A stretch of DNA of 64,000 nt from Pardosa pseudoannulata. Lineage: Eukaryota; Arthropoda; Arachnida; Araneae; Lycosidae. The position numbers and the translations under genes are program-made. The notes below the pieces were generated by a model. The model was given only the letters and a program-made list of their open reading frames with translations, was not told where the DNA came from and searched no databases. The DNA lies in contig CM063499.1 of assembly GCA_032207245.1 (NCBI GenBank), positions 76,733,020 through 76,797,019 of the forward strand, in the 5' to 3' direction. Positions 11,788-24,306 of this stretch are shown here, piece by piece (position 1 is the first letter of the stretch; each line of letters starts with the position of its first letter).

Positions 11788-14037
11788 TAGATCCCTCAAT
11801 GTAAGAATACAAATTAATTTGTATGTAGTACTTTTTTGTTTACTTACATCATAAATAATTTGTACATTTAAATTTTTCATTCAACTGTTAGTTGCACTTC
11901 TTTTTTTATTTGGTATCATTGAAAATGAAACACTCAATGAACTTATGAGTTTTGGAACCAAATTCATATTACAATGAGTACTCAGCAATTAAAGCATTAT
12001 CAACAATGTTATTTCAGATATTGACAAATTTTTATATAAAATTACATTTACCGACTCGATGCTCACTGATTAATATAATTGTTGGAAAATTTAGTTAATA
12101 AATCATGTTAAACTGTGTTTTTTTCCTACTAACATAAAGTCTATCACTAGAGATACCTTAAAAATGCAATGGAATTTTTAAATGAAAAATATCACATGTA
12201 GATAAAGCTGCAAATAACTATGCCATAATCTGTAAGAAAAAAAATCTAAAAGTTTATAAAAGGAAATAGACAGCAATGCTTTTTTTAAACCTATTAATTG
12301 AACTACTAAAATATAATTAAGATGTTAATAACTAATAAGAACAGTTCAAATGCAAAGCAGATAACTTTTACTTCCGGTTAATTCCATACCAAATTAACGC
12401 ATGGTTTCTACCTGACCACCTCCAATTTTGATTAAATTTGGTGTAGTAAGTGACTTTATGGTTATAAAGAAAATCTCCAAATCTTATGTTCGAAAATTAA
12501 CTGATTTGGGAGTTATAAGGCTTTAAAGTTGCCAGATTTGTCTAAAAAATATACTATCAGCAAACCTTTTTTAATGGGCTTTCATATGATATACAACACA
12601 TGATGACTTGAAAAATTTTTTTAAAATTTTAAATTAAAATTTTAACTTCTCAAAAAGCCATGTTTTTAAAATTTTGAAAAAATTTCAAAAATTGCTCATA
12701 TTGTTGTTAATTAATCCCCAAAGTTTCATGTTAGGATCATAATGGGATCACAAGCTACAAAAGTTTTTTGTTTGATATATTTACTATTGTAATAACGAAA
12801 ATGAGAACTTGCATTAATTACTTTTAATCTAACTCAGCTGTATAGGAGGGCATTAATGTTTACACAATACCTTATCGACATATACTCTAGTAAATAGTAT
12901 ATTTAACATTTGTGGAGATTTTAGAATAAAGAAAAATCGTTAAAGTGCACTAATTTTGATGGATGGTGCGACTTATTTAATTGGAACTTTTAGAAAGCTT
13001 CATGTGTTTTGAGAATTTCTACTTTAGAAAGACATCCTCACTAGTTCTACAAAAATTAACTCAAAAAAAAAAAAAAAATTAGAAGAAACCTGTAAAAATA
13101 TTTTAATAGTGTGCTATAGGAAATTGATTATAATGTTAGTCTGACTTGAAACGTAATTAATAGTTTTATATTTCATGAACAACTTATTAATATTTATAAT
13201 ACCAAAAATTTAAATTAAATTCCAAAATAAAAATTAGTTAAAGAATAAATTAAATGTATAAAAGTAATTTCATCATTTATTAACTATAGTTACGTATGTC
13301 AATCATGAGCTATAGTTTTGTTTTTGATTAAAATCTTCTTTTCTTAAAATGTCACAATATTAAAATCACTTTCTTTTAAACAGGAAGGTAAGGAAGATGC
13401 TGTCCTAATATATAAGAATTAACTTCAATAACTATATGGTAACAAAGCTTCATAAATATTTAGTACTTTCCTGTAGCTGAGTATTATATGTTGCCATTTT
13501 CAGCATGTAAGGCTATACTAAATGCTACTTTATTCATTATTCCTACACAGTTAAGATATATAATTAAAGTTTAAGTAAACCAAAAACTATCATCCTTCAG
13601 GATCTTTGACTTATATAAATAGAAGCTGCTTCACTTTAGGAAATGTTATTTTACGAGAGCTCATCTCCTAAATTCATGTCAGTATAAATTTTTACCCTCA
13701 AAAAATAGCTCTGGATAATGACTGTTTTCTATTATGTGTAATATTTGTATTAATTTACTTACCAAGTAGAACTTAACTCATATTTCTTTACTAAAATTGA
13801 AATTTTGAAATTTCTCTGATATTAAATTCATAAGATAAATAATTTTCTAGAAACTATTTATAATAAAAATAATTGGAATCATAAAAATATTTTAAAATTT
13901 TACTGAGTTGTCAAATTAGTTTACAATGCTTCATAAAGTTCTTAATTTAGAAGAAGTTAAAAACAATTGATTACATATCATAAAATATTTATGGCACTGA
14001 TTTAAAATAATTATATAAATTAAAGCTGAGGTTGACT
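11788..14037. other. Intergenic, no gene seen
   Basis: AT-rich, present only in unit I within this window. It contains a poly-A run near 13061-13078. Short open frames look random. In unit II the zinc-finger block follows the start block directly, so this stretch and the A3/pogo segment are extra in unit I. Confidence 0.5.
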
Positions 14038-14135
14038 AATGTCCAATTTATTTTCTTCTGCCATCCCAAATAAATTATTAAAAAGAAAATAGACAAAACT
14101 TGTATAATACTACATAATTTTCTTTTACTTTGCAG

Positions 14136-14616
14136 GTTACATTTCTTTCAAGCATTTCTCTAAAAATGGTGCATGACAGTTCAACAGAATGTTATATTAA
14201 TGCATTTGTGCTTAAGGAACTTTATACTTCAGTGGAAGATATTTGTACCATTGTCTTCATAGAAAATACTAAAATCCTATTTTAAGCTTTTAAGATTGAA
14301 AATATCTGAAAAGGTATAGTTCTTATATCGAAGAGTTTTCAGCAAGTACATAAATTATTAGTTTACTTCTTAAGATCAAGAAACAAAATTTAATCTTTGT
14401 CACCTGTCTTATAGTTGGGCCATTTTATTCAAGATGTGAGTGACATAATTAAAATTGGTTTTACAAATATATAATATAAATAAAAATGGCAGTATTGATG
14501 AAAGGGATGTAAACTAATTTAATATTTTGTAAATGTTGAATAGTCTTCCCACTAAAAATTGACTTGGAAAATAAATTAAGGAAGGTGTATTAGTCAAAAT
14601 TCTGTTTGCTGTTGAT
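14136..14616 (+). other. Putative leader exon of the unit I zinc-finger gene, with short upstream ORF
   Basis: TTTTCTTTTACTTTGCAG|GTTACATTT is a strong splice-acceptor match (AG at 14134-14135). It is conserved in unit II (exon from 35769). The exon would run without a break into the start codon at 14617. It contains a 39-codon frame (14166-14285) beginning MVHDSSTECY, whose unit II homologue is 62 codons. Here it is ended early by a TAA. It could be a regulatory upstream ORF or chance. The 5' exon and promoter were not found. Confidence 0.4.
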
Positions 14617-16182
<1,566 letters not shown>

Positions 16183-16230
16183 TTTACTTCAACCGTTCTA
16201 GATTCATCTTCATACACATATTGCTAAAAG

Positions 16231-16500
16231 CATGGTTTCTGTGCACCTGGAAAGTCACCGTGATAGGGAAAATTTTCCATTAGTATTGAAACAAAAATAC
16301 TGTTATTCATGACCATGCTGCCACCTTCCCTCCCCACCCAATATTGGAAGGGTACTGCTCTTCAATACTGGTATTCAAATTTGGAACAGTACTGATGGAT
16401 GGATGTTCATAGCCATTCTGAATCATCTTTAAGAAGTAAGTCCCTGATTCATTAGCCCTCGTGTAGTAAAAAATAGAATGTAGTGCTTCCAAACAAACTG
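16231..16500 (+). repeat. Fragment of family C followed by degenerate SINE
   Basis: Homology with the unit II gene flank stops sharply after 'ctaaaag' at 16230. The next bases, CATGGTTTCTGTGCACCTGG, match the left end of family C. From about 16340 a degenerate SINE follows. Its tail 'gttcatagccattctgaatc' and 'cattagccctcgtgtag' matches the SINEs at 20015 and 54033. Confidence 0.6.
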
Positions 16501-16618
16501 TATATCTTACAATGACTTGTTATCTATTGAATCATTGAATCTTTATCATGCAGTTTTTAGAAATCGCACATGCAAAGTGATTGAGAGTTTTAATGGTCCT
16601 AATTCATTCTGTTATCAG

Positions 16619-17355
16619 CACGGTTTTTGCACACCTCGAAAGACTGGAAAATCATAGATTTAGACAATGGATTAATTTTCGTGGAAAGTCTTGATTTTTC
16701 AAGTAAAATGAGTAAAAGTCATGGATCTGCAATACTACCAATTAAATAAAAATGCATTGGATTGTTTAATTCTGTTTTTACTTGTCATTTGGCTGAAGTT
16801 ACTGAGTTTGGTATTTATGTATTATCCTATTAACCAAGTAAAATTTGTTCATCAAGGAAACTCAAAGCAAGAAAGCTTAATATTATTCTGGTTTTATCTT
16901 AAATTGTAGATTAAAATTTTATTAATATAATAATTTTTTAATAAAAATTATTTAAGATTTTTGCACAAAATATAAGTTTATCTCTAGGGATATTGTATAT
17001 AAACATTATAGGGTTATATTTGGCTATTATTCATGGTCACCTGGATAATACCAAAGTATCCTGAATTCAAATTGGAAACATTTTGATTGAAAAATCGCTA
17101 TATGATTAAACTTAGGTATGTAGATACAACAATTTATTTTTTTGTATGCAAGTTTATTAACACTTATAAAGTAAGTTTATAGTTTTTTATGATAAAACTC
17201 CTGTAATTTCTCTAAAAGCATATATTTTATTTGTATGTACTTCAGAAGTTTTATTCATATATACTTTAACGAAAGCTTTTTAAAGTCATGAAAAATGATC
17301 TGCTAAATTGGGAAAAGTCCTGGATTTGAAAAATTTTATTTTGGCAGATACCCTG
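16619..17355 (+). mobile_element. Family C TIR element
   Basis: Begins CACGGTTTTTGC and ends GGCAGATACCCTG. The right flank TATTTATAAG is the same as in the unit II copy (40383), but the left flank lacks the TATTTA seen there. The left side was probably rearranged after insertion. No coding potential. Confidence 0.75.
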
Positions 17356-17384
17356 TATTTATAAGCATACATAAAAATTATATA

Positions 17385-18350
17385 CACGGTTTCCGCGCAC
17401 TTGGAAAGTCAGCGAAAATCATGGATTTAGAAAATGGATTAATTTTGTCATGGAAAGTCATGATTTTCTAAGTAAAATGAGTAAAAGTCATGGATCAGCT
17501 GAGCTACCAATTAAGAAAAATCAAGAAATGCCTCTGCAAGCGAATTTCCTTTCTAAACGGAAGCGGCTGCATACTTCTCCCATTTGTGCATAGCTCTGGA
17601 CTCCCATTCATCTATTTTTTGTACTCTGAGACACGTTATTTATTACGGCGCCTTAACTGCGTGGAGAGACAGTTGCTTCGGCCTGACCAGGGGTTGTAGT
17701 GTCTCGTTACGCGTGATTTGCCGATGTTTGATAAGAAAAAAAAGTACGCATTGGCCTGTAATGTGACAAAGGAGTGGGAGGGATGGGGATGATATCAGAA
17801 TGCCCTTGACCGATCCGGTGATAGTGTGTATATATCGTTGTGAGAAGCGAAACCGTTGAAGATACGAACGTAGAAGAACATACTCATTAGGGCAGAGTAC
17901 ACTGCACCGGAAGTATCGAATATTTCAATCGTAGCAGTACGATTCGATCAGTCATCTGTTTTTTTTTTTTTTTTCTCTTGTGTTAATGAGGCCAAATCAG
18001 GTAGGCTTCTCTCTCACCCGTATATTCCGTCTTCTAGACCCCCTCCCCCCCACATTCGTTTCCGAGAATCTGATAAGGGTTGTAAAAATAACCCGGGTTA
18101 TTGTATTAAAATCGCAGCTTTTGAAAGTTTTGTGGGGAGTATAAAATCCGGGGGATTTGTGGGAATTTTTTTTCTCAAACTAACAATATTAATATGTAAC
18201 ATGCGTATGTATGTTTTTATCTTTTGTTATGCTTGAAGATACACTGTTTAGAAAGCACCAGAAACATTAATTCGTCTCGTATACGCGACGCAGCGATTTC
18301 ACTCTTATCAGTCCCGCGTCGCCTCCACGCGATGATCTCCGGTTGATATT
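17385..18350 (+). repeat. Duplicated block richer in GC, fused to a family C left end
   Basis: Starts with about 130 bases of family C left end (CACGGTTTCCGCGCAC) that stops abruptly. It continues with sequence visibly richer in GC than the surroundings (for example GGCGCCTTAACTGCGTGG and CGCGTCGCCTCCACGCGATG). The whole block recurs at 40412-41385 downstream of the second zinc-finger gene. Open frames are short and not conserved at the 3' side. The function is unknown; it may be a regulatory region or part of another element. Confidence 0.55.
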
Positions 18351-18890
18351 GAGAGACCAGCGTTGCGTATGGAGTATCGGAGATCGGAACGTTTTATTTT
18401 AATTTTTAAATGCTAGATTTAATTATTAGATGCCGTTGCAGATATCCATAAGATTTTTGCTTAAAATGTAAGGAACACAAATCAATGCAAACATCAACAT
18501 GGGTGAAGAGGGGGATCGCCTGGTATAAAATACAAGTTTACATAATATACAAGTAAACGTTATTAAGTGTATACCCGTGCAACCCCGCATATGGAAAGCT
18601 ATTATTTGCCTATACTTTTCAGAAAGAAACTATATTTGAATGTTAAATATGGAAACAGAAAAGCAGGGCACTTTGGGGGTGTACTAATAAATTTTAGAAT
18701 TAATACAGATTTTATTATAATTTAATTATTATTTAAAAGTTATCATAACTTATCTAGCTTACTTAAAATATTAAGGGAGAAATTTGTTAAGTATGGAAGA
18801 ACTGGTTTTAGAATGGTAAAGCAGCAGTAACAGTGATTATGTGATAACAATACCATAACAAATATCAGGCCGCCCAAAGAGCAACGCAAT
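18351..18890. other. Intergenic, no gene seen
   Basis: AT-rich sequence with no recognisable coding or repeat structure. Homology to unit II ends at about 18350 (CTCCGGTTGATA). Confidence 0.5.
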
Positions 18891-18894
18891 TCCA

Positions 18895-19015
18895 ATTCGG
18901 CCGATTGATGGTTAAATGGGTAGGGCGCTGCTCTTCGGCACGGAAGTTCGTAGGTTTGAATTCCACTGCTGGCATGGATATTCACAGCCATTCGAAAATT
19001 CATACTTTAAAGGAA
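18895..19015 (+). repeat. tRNA-derived SINE fragment
   Basis: GGCCGATTGATGG and GGTAGGGCGCTGCTCTTCGG form a tRNA-like head. It is followed by a B-box-like GTAGGTTTGAATTCCAC and the tail start 'ttcacagccattcgaaaa'. Diverged, without the terminal part. Confidence 0.6.
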
Positions 19016-19164
19016 AAGAGGAAATTTTTACTGTTAAGAGTTACTAGGAGTTGCAGTAAATAAGAGATTTTTATTTTGAGGCATTAAATTTTGAGATTTA
19101 TATAGAAATATTAATGATTATCATTGATTGTGAATCACTAAATATTTTGGCAAAATCATCGCAT

Positions 19165-19554
19165 CCATTTTTACTTGTCATTTGGCTGAAGTTACTGAGT
19201 TTGGTACTGATGTATTATCCCATTGACCATATTGTCAAGTAAAACTTGTTCGTCAAGGAAACTCAAAACAAGAAAGCTTAATAGGTACGTAAATGTATAA
19301 GTATATTATTCTGGTTTTTTCTTAAATTATCGATTAAATTTCTATTAATATAGTAATAATTATTTAATAAAAATTAGTTAAGATTTTTGTACAAATTATA
19401 AGCTTATCTTTAGGGCTATTATATATAACATAGGGTTATCATGTTTGGCCATTATACATGGTCACCTAAGTACCCTGAATTCAAATTGGAAATTTTTTGA
19501 TTGCATTCAGAAAATTGCTATATGATTAAACTAAGGTATGTAGGTACTACAATA

Positions 19555-19615
<61 letters not shown>

Positions 19616-19779
19616 CGAGTTTATAAATATTTATAATTTTTTTTTATCGTAAATTCTTGTAATTTCTCTAAAAGCATACATTTTATTTGTATGTACATCA
19701 GAATTTTTATTCATATATACTTTAACAAAATATTTTTAAAGTCATGGATTTGAAAAATTGTATTTTGGCAGATACCCTG
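19165..19779 (+). mobile_element. 5'-truncated family C element with (AT)n
   Basis: Matches the interior and right end of family C, from 'tttttacttgtcatttggctgaag' to GGCAGATACCCTG at 19779. It lacks the left end. A dinucleotide (AT)n run (about 19556-19610) replaces the 'caatttatttttatg' segment of other copies. Confidence 0.7.
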
Positions 19780-20014
19780 TAAACAAGAAATGACACTACA
19801 GCTTTCCTCTCCTTTCTCCCTATTGGCTGACAGAAGATAAATGGTCACTACTGGAACCTTGATCAACTCAACTTGGCAGAAAAATGGAATTAAAACACTA
19901 CCTCACCATGCAGATTGTTGCCAAATTCTCCAAAATTAAAAGATTGTTGATTTTCAACATTAAAAATCATTATATACTTTACTCTATTAGAAAACTAGTT
20001 TTATTTAATAATAG

Positions 20015-20195
20015 TCGAACGGTGACCAACTGGTAGAGCGCTGCTCTTCGGTACCGGAGTTTGTGGGTACGAATCCCTCTGAGGACTTGGATGTTCGTAG
20101 CCGTTCTGACTCACTTTTAAGCAATAGGTCCCTCTTTCATTAGCCCTCGTGTAGAAAGAGAAGACCATAGCACTCCAAACGGAACTTTAATGCTC
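20015..20195 (+). repeat. tRNA-derived SINE
   Basis: Head CCAACTGGTAGAGCGCTGCT (A-box region) and GTGGGTACGAATCCCTC (B-box region). The tail 'gttcgtagccgttctgac', 'cattagccctcgtgtag', 'agcactccaaacggaac' is the same as in the SINE at 54033. It is not a functional tRNA, since the two ends of the head do not pair into an acceptor stem. Confidence 0.7.
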
Positions 20196-20331
20196 TGAAA
20201 AGAAAACTTTAAAAATGTACCGTAGTTCACGTTTATGAATTCGAAAGCAAGATGTTTGTGTTGTCATGAGTTGGGTATGTTTTTTTAGTAATCCTAGTGT
20301 GAGTTTAAATGCTGTCATTTCCAGAAGGATG

Positions 20332-20816
20332 TGCCCTTATAATCTATTTCAGAAACTAGAAAAAGAAAAAAAAAAGCTAGTTTTGTAAAGGCTCACTTTA
20401 ATCCAATAATAACTTTGCTTATAAAAAGTTTCGAATCGCCAAATACATAGAAAAATGAAGCCAAATTGTAAGCCATTCAAGGGTTACTAGGATGTCTTCA
20501 AAGCGGAAACGAATCTGATTGGTTAGGTCCCCTGAACAACCGTGGTTTCTAAGGTCTAATTGGTGGACCCCCGCTGTAGTACTAAAACAGTAGACCGTCT
20601 TGCTCCAAACAAACCAAATCTTTTTATAACATAATAGTTTTCTGCTTTTTGAAATTTGCTTCCTTAGTTTTTTATTGTTAACCAATTTCGTCACCAATGA
20701 CAACGAATGACTGATGCATCTGATACAGTCTGTCTTTTGGCTGATGAGACTCCGAATGGCTTCCATACCATGAGCGGGATTCGACCACTGTAGTATATAA
20801 ATTCAGGTTTAATACT
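20332..20816 (-). repeat. SINE-like element on the minus strand
   Basis: On the minus strand a tRNA-like portion (GTCGAATCCCGCTCATGG) is followed by a body that ends at 'gattataagggca' (20332). A 115-codon minus-strand frame here (20419-20766) lies inside this repeat and is not considered a gene. Confidence 0.55.
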
Positions 20817-20828
20817 ATGTTACACGTA

Positions 20829-21557
20829 CAGGGTTCCCACGGTCCTTAAAAGTCTTTAAGAACTCCTTAATTTCAGCTTTCGTTTTTAAGGGCCCTTAAA
20901 ACTACTTAAATTTTGTCAAAGGTCCTTAAAAACTCCTTAATTTTTAAATTAGAATGCAATCAATTTCTCCATTGACGCGATCCGCTTTCTTCACTTTCTA
21001 TCAGTTTTAGCCGTATTCTCCTAACTTTCTAGTTTTGTAAGTTAGGAGTTATTTTTGCCCAAAATCGGTTCTAAGAATGGCAGTACAGGTGATAAGTACT
21101 GTTCAAAGAATATGTATATTAAGAATATATAAAATATTTGTTAATGTTCATAACTTTCTTTTACATATTCTAACCAAAAGTGCAATATTAATAATAAAAA
21201 AAATCTTCAAATACATATGGTTTCAGTGTATTACTGTAGTAATTCAGAATTCCTTTCCTTGATATTCTTAAAAAATTATGAAAATACTTTTAATTTATTA
21301 ATACTTTTTATGGTTACGAGCTAGAAAATTTATTTGACAAATAATCTTTTGTATCTTTAAAAGGTTTAAAGTATAATGTCAGCTGCCCTTTCCTAATGCC
21401 TAACGGTCATGTAGATTTTAATTAAATGAAGCATGGAGGATGGGGGTTTGTAGATATTTCAGTTACTTGTGGGAAGTTTAATTTTCCTTGCATTGAGTGT
21501 AATAGAAAAGTCTAACACTTTCTTCTTTCCCAGGCAACGTCGGGTATAATCAGCGAG

Positions 21558-21633
<76 letters not shown>

Positions 21634-21981
21634 TAAACCCTTAGAAAGAATTTTTTATAATGTATTTTATTCACAATTTATTTCTAGTTTGATCACTAAA
21701 AAAATTTGAGATGTACATTTTTCAAAATTAGTTTTTGTCAAATAGATGTATCTTATTGCTAATTTTTAGGCATTTTTAAAAACTTAATTCAGAAATGTTG
21801 TAGGGCATTTATTGAACATGCCTTATATGGTTCATAATCATTAAAATGTGTTCCTCGTGAGATATTGTTTTTGTCGTTATGCCGTGTATTTCAAGTAGGT
21901 CCTTATAAAAGGTTACTTTGGCCCTTAGAAAGTCCTTAAAAACTCCTTAATTCTTGTTCTTCAAAAACAGCGGGAACCCTG
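20829..21981 (+). mobile_element. Non-autonomous TIR element, family F, with (AT)n core
   Basis: The left end CAGGGTTCCCACGG and the reverse complement of the right end CAGGGTTCCCGCTG form terminal inverted repeats. Spaced GTCCTTAAAA/CTCCTTAA repeats lie inside both ends. The interior holds a long (AT)n run (21562-21629). The second copy is at 46959-48098. No clear target-site duplication could be seen. It is related in end structure to the element at 2081. Confidence 0.75.
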
Positions 21982-21989
21982 TGTTTGGC

Positions 21990-22330
21990 CGCGAGACTCT
22001 GCAGTGGTCGGTAGACCGCAAGTACTGAACCGCTCCACTTGGTGGACCCCCTCTGTAGTAATAAAAAAGTAGACCATCGTGTTCCTAATAAACCAAATAT
22101 TTTTATAACATAATAGTTTTCCGCTTTTTGAAATTCGGTTCTTTAGTTTTTTATTATTGTTAATCAGTTGCCTCACCAATGACGACGAATGACTGATGCG
22201 TCTGAGAACTCTACAGTCTGCCTTTTGGCGGATGAGTCTCCGAAGGGCTTCCATAGCATCAGCGGGATTCGAACCCATAAAAGTTACCATTTGGTCACTA
22301 TAGTATATAAAATTCAGGTTTAATGCCATG
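21990..22330 (-). repeat. Second SINE-like element on the minus strand
   Basis: Closely resembles the SINE-like element left of family F ('cgggattcgaaccc' and 'tagtatataaaattcaggttt' in plus-strand reading). The TIR element therefore sits between two direct copies. The 122-codon minus-strand frame here is not a gene. Confidence 0.55.
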
Positions 22331-22861
22331 TTATACGTAACTAATCTTATTTTTATTCTTAGAATCTGATTGAAAACCCATAAAGTAAGGATTGTGTTCT
22401 ACCTATGAAAGTGGAATTGTGGCAAGTCTGTAGCTTGTAATAACTCTGTATATACTTTTGAAATAAATTCTCTTTAAGAAATTATGCAGCATTGATTTTT
22501 GCATATTTCTTCAAACGGTGTATTGTTTTCTAGTTCCCAGTTAAATGACACGTTCTGAATTGATGACCATATTAAATTTCTTTGTAATTACAGCAAACAT
22601 TATTTAGTCTACATAGATTGCCAACTTAATTCACGAGATATAGGATTATTAAATACATTATTACAAATATTACCGATGACGGCTAAAGCGTTCACCCTCT
22701 AAAACATGCATAAGAATAGAGTTATTGCCTTCATTTTTCTAGCACTGTTAGTATTCCAGCACCCGAAAATCAGTTTCTCAAACGGCAACATGATCACATA
22801 GAAACCGCAACCAGTCCTCCCTTCCAAATAATCTTTCTTTTATAAGTTTTTATGATAAAGG

Positions 22862-23756
22862 CTCTCTAGCGGATAATGCGAAATCTGACAACTAACGCCA
22901 CCAATCGGTGGCATGGTAAAAAATGTAGTAAACGCTTAACACTTACAGAAAGTGAGGTAACTGGACGTTATGGACATTCTAGACACTTTTTCTTATAATT
23001 TTAAAAGACCTCTAACTGCTAAAAAGAATGACTGACAACAACGTCATCTATCGCCAGGTAGCATTTCTTTTATAGTTTTTCAGTGTCTAAACACCCTCTA
23101 GTGGCCAAAAAGAAAACCGACAACAACACCATCTATCGTCCATATGGTTAAAAAAAAATTATAGAAGCGAGGTAACTGGGTATGGGATTTGTACCCAACC
23201 CGCCTTTCCAAGTCCAAGTAGTGATTGTTAAACGGGGTGCCTAGGCCGAAGGCCGAATCCCCTGTTGGAAGATATTCGATTCTTTACTAGGTGTCCATCT
23301 TTGAATTGCAACATTTATATAATGAGAAAAAATATTAGGAATAAGGGCCCTAACAGTTAAAAATAAGATTTAAGATTAAAATGACTTGTGCGTATAATTA
23401 AGGAAAAGGTTTCTAGAAGGAGAGAAGAAGTTTAGAAATTGGATAGAGAATTTTTCTAGCGATGCAAGCATCATTTTTTAAAATTTTATATTTTTTATTT
23501 ATTTATTTTTTATAGTAAAAAAACAGGAAGAGAAAAGATTAAGTTTAAGATACGCTATGCACAAGCGAGAGGTAAATTTTACATGGATTGAAACTCTGCA
23601 TTGGGGACCAATGAAATTCATCCTATCACTTATCCAATGGAATTCATTTCTAACACGCCTTTCCTTCTAGGTAGCATTGCTTTTATATATTTTATAGTAA
23701 TTAGAAGCCCTCTGGCGGCCAAAAAGAAAACTGACAACAACGCCGTCTATCGTCCG
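22862..23756 (+). repeat. Dispersed ~47-bp motif, four diverged copies
   Basis: Variants of CCTCTAGTGGCCAAAAAG, then 'ctgacaacaacgcc' and ATCTATCGTCC occur at 22862, 23009, 23095 and 23709. Three of the four recur in the unit II block (about 48978, 49132 and 49217). They may be short 3' ends of a retroelement; the origin is not established. Confidence 0.5.
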
Positions 23757-24306
23757 TATTGTAAAAAAATTGTAGAAACAAGTTTAGCATTTATTGAAGC
23801 AAGAAAACTGGGTATGGGATAGTCTGCGCCCTCTGTTGGATTTTTGGTCACACTATAGAAGAGCATTCGGATCAAATTGTATACATATATAGGAGAACCC
23901 AATTGACTTTAAACGAAACCATTTAATCGACCAGAACGGTAGTGCTACGTTATCACGATCAGGAGGGATATTTTATCGACTTCGTATGTTATTACCACAT
24001 GGAAACTCGACAAAGTTAGCTATAATGCGATTTCACGCAGTAGGGCAAATTCTCAAATTATGACAATTCTGGCTTTAGTTTCAAAGGGAAGGGCAGTTTA
24101 TATCTTGTCTATTGGCTGTTGTAAACATGAAAATGAATGGAAAGGGCATTACAGTAGTTTGTGACGTTGCGACAAACAGCCTTATTAAAGCACAACAATT
24201 CATATCGACCAATCACCGAAAGGAGCAACACTTTTCAATCGGAGCACATTCTGCGAGAGAAGTAGTAGTAATAGTTCTTTATAGTCTAGTAAAAGTAGTT
24301 CTTTAC
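23174..24306. other. Intergenic with one short duplicated block
   Basis: No gene is recognised. The stretch 24025-24180 (GCGATTTCACGCAGTA onwards, 'gttgtaaacatgaaaatgaatgg') matches 53168-53325 in unit II. The 126-codon frame at 24112-24492 runs across the boundary of this block and the following element and is not considered a gene. Confidence 0.5.

Larger units (their letters stand above)
20332..23173. repeat. Duplicated SINE/transposon block (unit I copy)
   Basis: Collinear with 46434-49301, with abrupt ends ('tgcccttataatc' on the left, 'gaggtaact' on the right). It contains a minus-strand SINE-like element, a TIR element with an (AT)n core, a second minus-strand SINE-like element, and ~47-bp motif repeats. 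Since several separate elements are shared in order, copying as one block is more likely than independent insertion. Confidence 0.75.

Noticed and set aside
20829..21981. Target-site duplication for the family F element
   Set aside because: The flanks (CACGTA left, TGTTTG right) do not match at any length tried, so none is claimed.
20419..22329. 115- and 122-codon minus-strand frames, and relatives at 48053-48310
   Set aside because: They lie in SINE-like sequence with tRNA-derived heads, are not conserved in frame between copies and show no domain.
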